Shown here: one piece after another, positions 56,469 through 64,000 of the stretch
Numbering within the stretch: position 1 is the stretch's first letter
Layout of the letters: each line of letters begins with the position of its first letter
Origin: Myxocyprinus asiaticus
Taxonomy: Eukaryota > Chordata > Actinopteri > Cypriniformes > Catostomidae
Direction of reading: 5' to 3'
DNA: 64,000 nucleotides
Assembly: GCF_019703515.2 (NCBI RefSeq)
Contig: NC_059388.1
Span: 5,793,979-5,857,978 of the forward strand
Program-made: the position numbers and the translations under genes
The notes under the pieces: model-generated
What the model saw: the letters and a program-made list of their open reading frames with translations, nothing else
Databases searched by the model: none
What the model was told of the DNA's origin: nothing

Positions 56469-56600
56469 AGCCCGTAAAACCAGCAGACCATGCATGGTCC
56501 ATTACATGCAGCTTCAGTGGACTGAATTTTGGTATCTGATGCGAAAACACCTATCTGGCCTATGATGTCCAGAGGAAGGAATCCTACTGCCTGCTGCTGA
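55880..56600 (-). pseudogene. RT and RNase H remnants of the Ngaro-like element
   Basis: RT landmarks are WQSKFYFAVRLTFGCRSSP (motif B region, about 56318-56362), ILHLVEDFLLIDHPAAPP (56226-56249 core; the usual YxDD box is degraded to LVED), and LFLDVLSSFFSSWAFPSQV. RNase H-side text is SRLLTLAHSVDNLSYIISID, DGCHSDLLFWSQLLNHQNGI. There are many frame changes. Loss of one catalytic Asp in the palm shows decay. Gypsy RT is a less good match because of the FGCRSSP and LLTLAHS context. Confidence 0.7.
56403..56465. repeat. (TA)n microsatellite
   Basis: About 30 TA units inside the RT remnant. Confidence 0.97.
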
Positions 56601-56633
56601 CGAGAGCTGCCCTGAAAAAAAAAAAAAATTATA

Positions 56634-56645
56634 TATATATATATG

Positions 56646-56678
<33 letters not shown>
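56634..56678. repeat. (TA)n(CA)n microsatellite
   Basis: Short TA then CA tract, adjoining a poly-A. Confidence 0.95.
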
Positions 56679-56681
<3 letters not shown>

Positions 56682-57257
56682 CGTACTTTGAGTGGAGCAA
56701 AACGAAAACATTGATAACTTTAAAATCAATAAGGCATTTGGCAACATGGTTGAAGAAATAACAAAAGCATTTGGAGGGAGCTATGACTTACCAGCAGGAA
56801 CAGAAATTAATGGAGCAAGATGAAATTAGTGAGCTTGATTCGGCACAGGTTTTATCCAATGATTGCCAAACCTGCTACTAAATGTAACATCCCCGACCAC
56901 GTGCATTAAAAGTGAACAGCATCATACTGAAATGTGTTGATACTTAAATTAATGTAGTTAGGCTGACATGACTGTTAAACTCATGAGCTTTGAAATTTTG
57001 AACATTGATAAAGCCCCAATGCTTGAAGATCCCCGTAGACTGAAACATGGTCCAGCTGAAGATGAAAGTGAATGATTTATGAAGACATACGATACAATTT
57101 CTGCACTTTAATGATGTTTGAATGAGTAATAAAATGTAAATATGCTGTGAAAAAGGAATTACTCCCTGTATGACTGATCATATAGGCGATATGCATATGC
57201 TGGTAATGAAATTATCTGATGAATAAGGGAATACAGTGCAGAGCCTACCGCAAGATG

Positions 57258-58171
57258 TCAGAGGCACACCGCAACAGTGGTGCTTTCAAGGGAACGAGGA
57301 AGTATGTATAGATTAAGAAAACACTGCATTCTCCGAAGCTGCATTAATGCGCTCTTGAAGGTGCTCGGGTAGGGAACATCGCTGCATGATTTAGAGCGAA
57401 GAGCGACCAACAAAACCAAGGATATCTTACTGAATGGAGTGATGAGACCCCGTACAATAAGCACTGTACATCATAACATGCCTGAGTATTGATCTTTATT
57501 CCCCGAAGGGGAACACTTGGGCATGCAACACGGTGAATCACATGCGAGTGAACCTTGACCAAGTTACCCTCATGTGATCATGCTGTGAACACGTGGTTGC
57601 CTGCCGTTACTATGAGAGTGAATGCGCTGTTGACATGAAAAATTACTTTTTGATATTGATGCAGATGTGTTATGATGAACAGACAGCATAGGCAACCGAA
57701 GGCCTAGACCCATGGCTAAATCTGAATGCATTTGATGGATATGATAAGAACTTATATTCTGATGGAAATTAGCTGCTGCCTGAGCCGATGATTTTGAAAG
57801 ACTTGGCGAGGAGCACGCTCCTTCCGCACGGGGTCGTGCATTCCAATTGAGGATGCGGTGGCTTGATTGAGGGAGATCTCCTAAGTGAATGAGATATGGA
57901 TGAAGATCCGGGTTTGCTGATTGTTTACTCCCCACGGGTTTGATGCGGGCAGAAGTTGAGATGAAGAGACGGCGTCGTTGGGAAGGGAAGGTGAGCTTCC
58001 AGAGGTGTTCTGTACGCTGGTTCTCCTGTGGCCTGGAGAGGTCAGAACATTTCTATTATGATTCCGAGAGGGCGTGATCCCACTGAGAATCCGGAAATTT
58101 ACAGACGTGTGTTTGCGCGAGGACTGCTGATTCTGGATAAGGTAAGGAGCAGCGAATAAGTCCGTGTCCAT
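57258..58171 (-). pseudogene. Possible gag/leader region of the Ngaro-like element
   Basis: Two open stretches (58171-57881 and 57935-57570) encode Ser/Asn/Gln/His-rich text such as SSGSSPSLPNDAVSSSQLL-like runs without a known domain. They precede the RT in the same orientation, so a gag-like origin is inferred. Confidence is low. Confidence 0.35.
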
Positions 58172-58446
58172 AGCTGGATGATAGCTAGTCGGAGAGCAAC
58201 TTGCATTCGATGTCAGACAGTGCTATAGAATGATGTTGCTGTGTTAGCACACTGAAACAGCAATATGATAGATTGTGAGCAGACTTATAAAGCAATGGTT
58301 TACATGTGATTGGCTAGGAGTTACCTAGCTAATGGTGCGATGATGTACAGCTGCTAGTCTTCCCACTAGAACTACGCTGCGCTTACATTTCTTTAGCCAA
58401 CATGTTGAATACCAGAGAAATGGACAAGAGTAAAGACATGAGCAAC
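58172..58446. other. Short intergenic stretch, nothing recognised
   Basis: May be the 5' terminal region of the Ngaro-like element. No repeat pairing with 54.4-54.9 kb was seen. Confidence 0.35.
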
Positions 58447-58451
58447 CTGAG

Positions 58452-58940
58452 TGTTACACCAGCAGCGCCTGCTATCTCTCCTGAACACCGCCAGAGGTCA
58501 CCACCTCCAGAGTACTAACCCTTCCTTCACAAACTACATTTCCCATAACCCTCCGCTCAGACTGATTACTCACCCATCTGTTTCACATTATCTCTGTCTA
58601 TTTAAGTTCCCTGTTCACACGCATTCAGTGCGAAGTCTTGTTCTGCCTAGTCGGCAATTCTGAGCTTTATTTACCATTACTGGTTTCCCTATGTTTTGAC
58701 TCCTGCCTGTTCATCATATTTCCCAGCCTGCTTGTGTGTTTTTGGACCTATTGCCTGTTTACTGGATTACCCCTCTGTCTCTCGGATTTACTTGGTTTGC
58801 CTTTCTTGAACTGTCTTCCTGTGTACCGAACCATTGCCTGCTTTTTTGTTTACCTTTTGATTGCTACTTTGTTGTACTGTTTATAGTTTTATTAAACTGC
58901 ATATGGATCTTAACATTACTGCCCTGGTGTCTTCACTACA
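58452..58940 (+). mobile_element. Solo gypsy-type LTR, 489 bp
   Basis: It starts TGTTACACCAGCAGCG and ends GTGTCTTCACTACA, flanked by CTGAG on both sides (58447-58451 and 58941-58945), a perfect 5-bp duplication. A TATA-like CTATTTAAG lies at about 58598, an ATTAAA poly-A signal at 58891-58896, and the phrase ACATTTCCCATAACCCTCC is typical of fish gypsy LTRs. No internal region remains, so it arose by LTR recombination. Confidence 0.9.
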
Positions 58941-59039
58941 CTGAGTTTAGTCTAGTACATATGGAGACGATAAACAACTCTGAACTGAATAAGGCCATGG
59001 TTGGCACAGATAGATGAGTAGTGAATGCAGTTAAGTATT

Positions 59040-59627
59040 TTGAGCCCATTGCTCCTGTGTTATCTCTAAACACAAATCATTTTCCCATTGATTCATGCAT
59101 TTTCCAGCTGAAATATAAATGTATATAAATTTGATATACTCCCCTTAACTTCCAGTTTTAAACTGAGAATCAAGTCAAGAGATGTCTTAGGGGGCAAAGA
59201 AGGAAATTGGGAAAACTGACTTTGCACAAAATGTCTAACTTGCAAATACCAAAAAATAAATAAATCATGCGATTTAAGACTGAACTTATGTTTGGCTTCA
59301 TCAAATGATATAAAAATACCTTCCTTGTACATCTCATTAATATTCAAAACCCCATTATTGTATACCACTGATTAAATGTATTATCCATAAGTGTAGCTGG
59401 AAACATATGATTAGCTATAAGTGGGGCATAGACAGACATAGCAGAAAGGCCAAAGTGCTTCCTGAATTGGGACCAGATTTTTAAAGAGTGTAAAACAATG
59501 GGGTTCTGGCAAGACTGTGGGATATGTAAAGGTAAAGGAGAGCACAACAGGGCTGCTAATGATATGCGCCTGCAAGAACTTGATTCAGCATGTAGCCAGT
59601 CCGGCCTATCAGGAGACAATGTGCCAT
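59040..59627 (-). pseudogene. L1-type LINE ORF2, 3' portion
   Basis: Minus-strand frames read SPDRPDWLHAESSSC, NPIVLHSLKIWSQFRKHFGL, LIANHMFPATLMDNTFNQWY, then KEGIFISFDEAKHKFSLKSH, DLFIFWYLQVRHFVQSQFSQ. This is the C-terminal third of L1-clade ORF2 proteins (beyond the RT). It continues from 61182 across a hAT insertion. Frames shift at about 59350. Inactive. Confidence 0.8.
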
Positions 59628-59635
59628 ACCTCCAA

Positions 59636-61181
59636 CAGTGTTGGGTAATGTTACTTTTAAAAGTAACTCGTTAGAATATTGCGTTATTCCTTAAAAAATT
59701 AACTTAATTAAAAAAGTTATTTTTTATGGAAAATAAAGCGTTACATTACTTTTGCGTTACTTTTTTCCTCACAGTTCAAGTTCAAGTTTATTTATAAAGC
59801 ACATTTAAAAACAACAAATGTTGTAACCAAAGTGCTGTACAATAATACAAAAAACAAAACAAAAACATTAATATCAGAATTAAATAGAATTTTCAAAGTG
59901 TTCAAGGAACAAAATAATAAAACACTGTAAAACAATTCTGACTCATGTCAAAACAACATAGTAAACAAACAGATATTTAGAAAGTAGGTCTTCACGTCAT
60001 ATTTATAATAATCAATAACATGAATATGCATGATTTGTTTTTCCATCAACATGGCAGCCAAATATGAATAATGAAGTATAACCACTGTCTTACCTAAAGC
60101 AGCAAAGTCCAACACTTGAACCTGCATCATATCTGACATCATATGCTGTGCCCATCGACAATATCAGAGTCAACTTAAGATGTTTTTCATAAGTCAGGAT
60201 AAAATTCAGTGGGGAATACCAGTCTAACATGTTCAAGAAATAAGTCTGATGAATAAATGAATATTTTTCACTTAAGTCATGTCAGTGCGCTTGTTTTGAG
60301 TTGATCCACGGTGTGTACAGATTTCACAACTTCAAAGGCGCATGTTGATACAACTTGAATGGAATCATTTTTAATGCTACCAAAATGTCATAAAAAATGT
60401 TTTGTTTCATGAATCAAACTACTTGTTTATTACAAAACAAAAATAACATATTTTAGAAACAATACATTTTCTCTGCATACACAATCAGAACCTTGCTTGG
60501 AGCCACTGATCCAGAGTCAGCTTTTCTCATCCCATTCTCCTACAGGGGAGCAGTTCAGCTGCATAAGTCTGTGAATTGAGCAAGTATTTCACCCTGTGTA
60601 TCATGTCGTGGCCAGTGGAAGACTAGTCTTATAACCCCTCTGTTGAAATGCATTTACTGATTTTTTAATGCATGAATCAACCGCATTTCACTCAACCGAA
60701 TGTTGACCTCATATTACGCTAAAACACGAAATGCACATGCGTTAGCGAGTTGATTGACAGGCAGTGTCTGAATCTAAAAGGTGATTGGCTCTTTTACCTG
60801 CAAGGTGGGACTTCCTTTCTACATCCATTGACCACTGGGTGCTAGAGCTTCTTGGTTGGGCATTCCAATTTCTCCCATTCATTTAAAAATAAGTGACTTG
60901 TCTCTCTCTGCTAAATAGTCTCTGGCCTCACACTCTATAGAACTACAATGCCAATCATGCACTATGTCTCCTCCCAGAAGTTTGCACACTTTTACTCCTG
61001 ATTTCTTGCAACACAGGGACAGTAGAGGTTTACAAAAATAACACGTTACTTTATTTAAAAAGTAACTCCAATATTATGGGCTAAAATACAAAAAGAATCT
61101 TGTGTTACTTTACCCATTACTCTAAAAAAGTAATCTGATTATGTAACACATGTTACTTTTATTGCGTTACGCCCAACACTG
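59636..61181. mobile_element. hAT-type element, 1546 bp, with 8-bp target duplication
   Basis: Left end CAGTGTTGGGTAATGTTACT and right end TTGCGTTACGCCCAACACTG are inverted. The flanks are ACCTCCAA (59628-59635) and ATCTCCAA (61182-61189), 8 bp with one mismatch. The interior lacks a transposase. It contains a common fish repeat segment (TCAAGTTTATTTATAAAGCA, CAAAGTGCTGTACAATA) near 59778-59842. Confidence 0.88.
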
Positions 61182-61189
61182 ATCTCCAA

Positions 61190-61550
61190 TATAATAAACC
61201 TTTAATGTTGGCTTCCCAGTAATATATTTGGAAATTTGGGAGAGCCATACCACCACCTGCTTTTGGTCTTTGTAGAAGAATCTTTCTAATCTGAGGGTGT
61301 TTATAGTTCCAAATGAATGAAGAGATAAGACTGTCAATTCTTTTAAAAAAACAGTTTTGGGAGAAAGTATGAAATACATTGGAACAGGTATAGAAACTTT
61401 GACAGAATGTTCATTTTGACGGAATTAATTCGACCAGCTAGTGATAAAGGCATATATGACCAGCAAGCAAGATCCTGGCATTGTCCTTAAACAAATGACA
61501 AATAACAATGTTTCCATCCAAGGATCAAAATAAAGCTGATGGAAATGCAA
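61190..61550 (-). pseudogene. L1-type LINE ORF2, segment after the RT
   Basis: Minus-strand text is MNILSKFLYLFQ, DSLISSFIWNYKHPQIRKI, LLQRPKAGGGMALPNFQIY and YWEANIKGLLYW. This joins exactly to SPDRPDWLHAE at 59627 once the hAT element is removed. The frame is broken in several places. Confidence 0.82.
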
Positions 61551-62343
61551 ATTGTTGCTAAAATTTCCTGAGTGTCGACATAATATTTTTCCATTTAACT
61601 CTAGCGCATAAACTATATGTCGAGTTCAATGTCGAGTTCGAGTCGACGTCGCTGATTTCTCCGCCAGCCCGCCGAGAATCAGCAGCCGTACCGCCCGCCG
61701 ACAGAGCGAGGAAACGGCTTCCCGTCATCACCCAAGCCGGAGTTAAAGGACAGGTGAACACACATTCCACCTGCGTCTTCACGTGATCCAAGTAAGAGGT
61801 TTATGTCTGGGCAGAGATAGAATATTATAGTGTGTTATTCTTGTGTATCAAGGTTATTGCTTGTACAGCCGGAAATCTCACGTGACGTACTCTCCATGAG
61901 AGTCACGTCCGCCATTTTGTCCACATCACTCCTTACGCACACACACATTCACACACACACATCCCTTCCTCTCATGTGTTATAGGCTTATTTTGGTTACC
62001 ATATCTAATCATGTCACTGTTTAGTTTGTAGTTGTAAGTCGGAAGTTTATTGACTGCATTGTATTGATTATTAATTGATATTACTGCATCAATAAACTGC
62101 CAGGATTCAAGCCTTCACTGTTTCCTTTTGAATATCGATGTTCTCCGGACGTCGATTTTCCTAAGAGAGCAATCTAATATTGAGACTGTTATACTGTCTG
62201 GTTATTAGTCCCTGATTCCAGGGTGGTGCCCCGGCAATATTAATCCTTATTAATATTCTATTGATTTTGATAATTATCTTTGATAATTATGAATTATTGC
62301 TAATAACCAAACCCATTCCTGAACGTAGCGCACAACAGCAGGA
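61551..62343. mobile_element. Possible LTR-like insertion in the L1
   Basis: The segment begins TGTTGCTAAAATTTCC and ends GCGCACAACA (TG...CA with TGTTG/CAACA ends). It has a CpG-rich patch at 61630-61740, an AATAAA at about 62091, and a TGGTGCCCCGG phrase at 62223 that recalls a primer-binding site. It separates two L1 parts, although about 80 L1 codons are also missing and no target duplication was found. The call is tentative. Confidence 0.4.
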
Positions 62344-62344
62344 T

Positions 62345-62420
62345 ATGTGGAGTTGATGACAGGGGATCAGACAAAAAAAGAAGAACATCATCTGCATAAA
62401 GCTATATTTTATAGTTACAT
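62345..62420 (-). pseudogene. L1-type LINE, RT catalytic box
   Basis: The minus strand reads KI-stop-LYADDVLLFLSDPLSS: the YADD motif C of an L1-clade reverse transcriptase, with an in-frame stop just before it. It belongs with the L1 parts at 61190-61550 and 59040-59627. Confidence 0.75.
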
Positions 62421-62800
62421 TTTCATAAAATTGTTAGATCTTTTGCATTCCCAGGTCAATTTTACACATTATATTATGCAGATATTTTCACACATTTATG
62501 AATTTGATTTTTCTTTAAAAATACTTTACTTACATTTAGCCTCTTTCCCATAATCTCACACACACTTTTTTGTCTCAAAATGGGACTGCATCTTGTTTAC
62601 AAGCATGCACACTCACACACAGAACAGACAAAACAGATTTAACAAAAATAAAACTGTATCAAAGGAAAAACAGGGAGTTGTGGCAAGAGCAAAAGTTTAA
62701 GCATAACACAGTCTGAATAAGTGTTGAAGGAAGAAATGTCCACATTTTACTCTGCCACCCTCTACAGCCTGATCTGATAATGAACCAGTTTGCAGCTGTA
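62421..62800. other. AT-rich stretch, no gene resolved
   Basis: May include more degraded L1 upstream sequence and the distal part of the gypsy LTR to its right. Nothing else was recognised. Confidence 0.35.
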
Positions 62801-63143
62801 AAGTTTGTGTCTAGGAGTGGAAGAGGAAGAGAGGAGATGCAGGAGTTGAATCTTTCAAACCATTAATTATAATCGCTGGAGTGGAACAAACGCTAAACAT
62901 TACAAACTAACAAAGTAACACTTCTTAAACTCAACGCAACACTTCTAGGACTGACAAATGATGAAGAAAACTAGAGGGTATTTATACACATAAATAAATG
63001 AGGGAATGGAATACAGGTGAGGGTAATAAGGAACAGATGGAAGTGATTAGGACAGTGAACTATGGGAAATGCAGTCCAGTGGAAAACTTCCAAATAAGAG
63101 TCCTTGAAGAAAATGAAGAAAATGAGGGAGACAGACTATGACA
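62801..63143 (-). mobile_element. 3' LTR of a gypsy-type element (far end uncertain)
   Basis: On the minus strand the LTR begins TGTCATAGTCTGTCTCCC directly after a G-rich polypurine tract, has CATTTCCCATAGTTCAC and a GTATAAATACCC TATA region (about 62981-62992), then enters U5-like sequence. The left limit given here is arbitrary because no target duplication can be tested: the matching 5' LTR lies outside the window. Confidence 0.65.
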
Positions 63144-63146
63144 TTA

Positions 63147-63166
63147 CCCCCCCCCCCCCTTAAAGG
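63147..63166 (-). other. Polypurine tract of the gypsy-type element
   Basis: The minus strand reads CCTTTAAGGGGGGGGGGGGG, then TAA, then the LTR start TGTCATAG. Position and composition fit the plus-strand primer site used by LTR retroelements. Confidence 0.75.
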
Positions 63167-63179
63167 GTGACTCCAGGAG

Positions 63180-64000
63180 CCCAATGACAGATGAGGAGGG
63201 TAAGATGACTCAGAAGATGAAGGATTCAAGGTGGATGAACAGGAGGCCTAGGGGTCGGCTTCAGGGCTGGGAAAGAATCCGGGGGCCTGGGGGTGACTTC
63301 AGGGCTGGGAATGGATCAGGAGGCCTGGAAGGCGAAGCCGTGAGAGGCTCGAGGGGTAAAGCCGTGAAAGGCGGAGCCGTGAGAGGCTCGAGGGGCAAAG
63401 CCGTGGAAGGCGGAGCCATGGGAGATGGACCCATGGAAGGCGGAGCCGTGGGAGGCTCGAAGGGCAAAGCCGTGGAAGGTGGAGCCATGAGAGGCTCGAG
63501 GGGCAAAGCTGTGGAAGGCGGAGTCATGGGATAAGGACCCAGGGAAGGCGGTGCCGTGGGAGGCTCGAAGGGCAGAGCTGTGGAAGGCGGAGCCATGGGA
63601 GGCTCAAGGGACAGAGCCGTGGAAGGTGGAGCTATGGGAGATGGACCCAGGGAAGGCTGAGCCATGGAAGGATAGAAGGGTAGAGCCATGGTAGGCGGAG
63701 CCATGGGATATTGCTGGCCGGAAGAGGGGCAAAGCCATGGAAGGTGGAGCCGTGAGAAGCTCATGGGGCAAAGCTGTGGTAGGTGGAGCCGTGGAAGGCG
63801 GAGCCATGGGAGGCTTGAGGGACAGAGCCATGGAAGGTGGAGCCATGGGAGATGAACCAAGGGAAGGCGGAGCCATGGAAGGCTCGAAGGGAAGAGCCGT
63901 GGAAGGCGGAGCCATGGGAGGCTCGAGGGACAGAGCCGTGGAAGGCGGAGCCATGGAAGGCTCAAGGGACAGAGCTGTGAAAGGCGGAGCCATGGGAGGC
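63180..64000 (-). pseudogene. Gypsy proline-rich ORF with 39-bp tandem repeats
   Basis: The minus strand encodes repeats of a 13-residue unit, MAPPSTALPLEPP, with variants such as MAPPSLGPSP and TAPPSTALPFEPP. The DNA period is 39 bp, with ten or more units across 63330-64000. Two open frames (63261-63965 and 63604-63993) overlap because of a frameshift near 63715. The end of the reading (KSPPGPRILSQP and beyond) leads to the polypurine tract. The placement just before the PPT and LTR marks it as the C-terminal low-complexity domain of a gypsy polyprotein. The RT and integrase would lie right of the window. Function of the domain is unknown. Confidence 0.75.

Larger units (their letters stand above)
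54950..58171 (-). mobile_element. Degenerate Ngaro/DIRS-like retroelement
   Basis: On the minus strand, in order: uncertain gag/leader sequence (58171-57260), RT motifs (about 56590-56180), RNase H-like text (about 56190-55890) and a tyrosine recombinase (55657-55017). The order and the YR type indicate a DIRS/Ngaro-class element distinct from the two copies at 31-43 kb. A (TA)n tract at 56403-56465 and a (TA)n(CA)n tract at 56634-56678 now split the RT. Confidence 0.7.

Noticed and set aside
61558..61791. Possible CpG-rich promoter and small ORF of a host gene
   Set aside because: The patch is short, the ORF has no domain, and the surroundings are L1 and LTR-like sequence. A host promoter is not supported.
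1..64000. tRNA, rRNA or snRNA genes
   Set aside because: No cloverleaf with A and B boxes or other conserved RNA core was recognised by eye; a covariance-model scan would be decisive.

Overview
The window looks like nuclear DNA of a teleost fish, most likely a cyprinid. It is AT-rich and crowded with Tc1, hAT, DIRS, Ngaro-like, L2, L1, gypsy and ISL2EU-type transposable elements and with (CA)n/(TA)n microsatellites. Only one host gene segment is recognised: the first coding exon of iqsec3 on the minus strand (11588-12102). It ends in a consensus 5' splice site and has a short upstream region with a perfect palindromic CRE and a G-rich box. I saw no tRNA, rRNA, CRISPR array or prokaryotic operon. 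No function is known for almost all of the remainder beyond being transposon remains. Species and family assignments rest on protein and motif recognition, not on searches. Layout, left to right. 1-11.58 kb: probably inside iqsec3 intron 1; it holds a 7.8-kb array of about 21-bp monomers (790-8556). 11.58-12.3 kb: iqsec3 exon 1 and promoter. 12.3-30.5 kb: intergenic DNA with foldback MITEs, two broken Tc1 transposons (21.7-23.0 and 25.3-26.4 kb), an hAT MITE with 8-bp target duplication (23.7-24.5 kb), a TTAA-flanked element (26.8-27.9 kb) and an L2 LINE 3' end split by a solo LTR (28.2-29.6 kb). 30.7-34.9 kb: a minus-strand DIRS-type retroelement that has lost its tyrosine recombinase, abutting a Tc1 3' end. 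37.0-42.84 kb: a nearly complete but mutated DIRS-type element on the plus strand with inverted terminal repeats and an internal complementary region. 43.6-44.9 kb: a solo LTR containing a nested hAT element, each with its own target-site duplication. 45.2-48.6 kb: a decayed ISL2EU-like DNA transposon with a SWIM/YqaJ/PHD gene (plus) convergent on a DDE transposase (minus). 50.4-53.5 kb: Tc1 MITEs and a gypsy proline-rich fragment. 54.4-58.2 kb: a 130-bp minisatellite followed by a degenerate Ngaro/DIRS-like element on the minus strand. 58.45-58.94 kb: a solo gypsy LTR. 59.0-62.4 kb: an L1-type LINE on the minus strand, split by a 1.5-kb hAT element and by an LTR-like segment. 62.8-64.0 kb: the 3' end of a gypsy element (proline-rich tandem-repeat ORF, polypurine tract, LTR start) running out of the window. 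The elements do not work together as a pathway. Their nesting gives a relative history: L2 before the 421-bp LTR, the gypsy LTR before its internal hAT, L1 before the 1.5-kb hAT. The closest thing to an unusual system is the ISL2EU-like locus, which pairs a transposase with a nuclease-type partner gene. It is visibly dead here, with frameshifts, a nonsense codon and a lost zinc ligand, and its family is, as far as I recall, already described.
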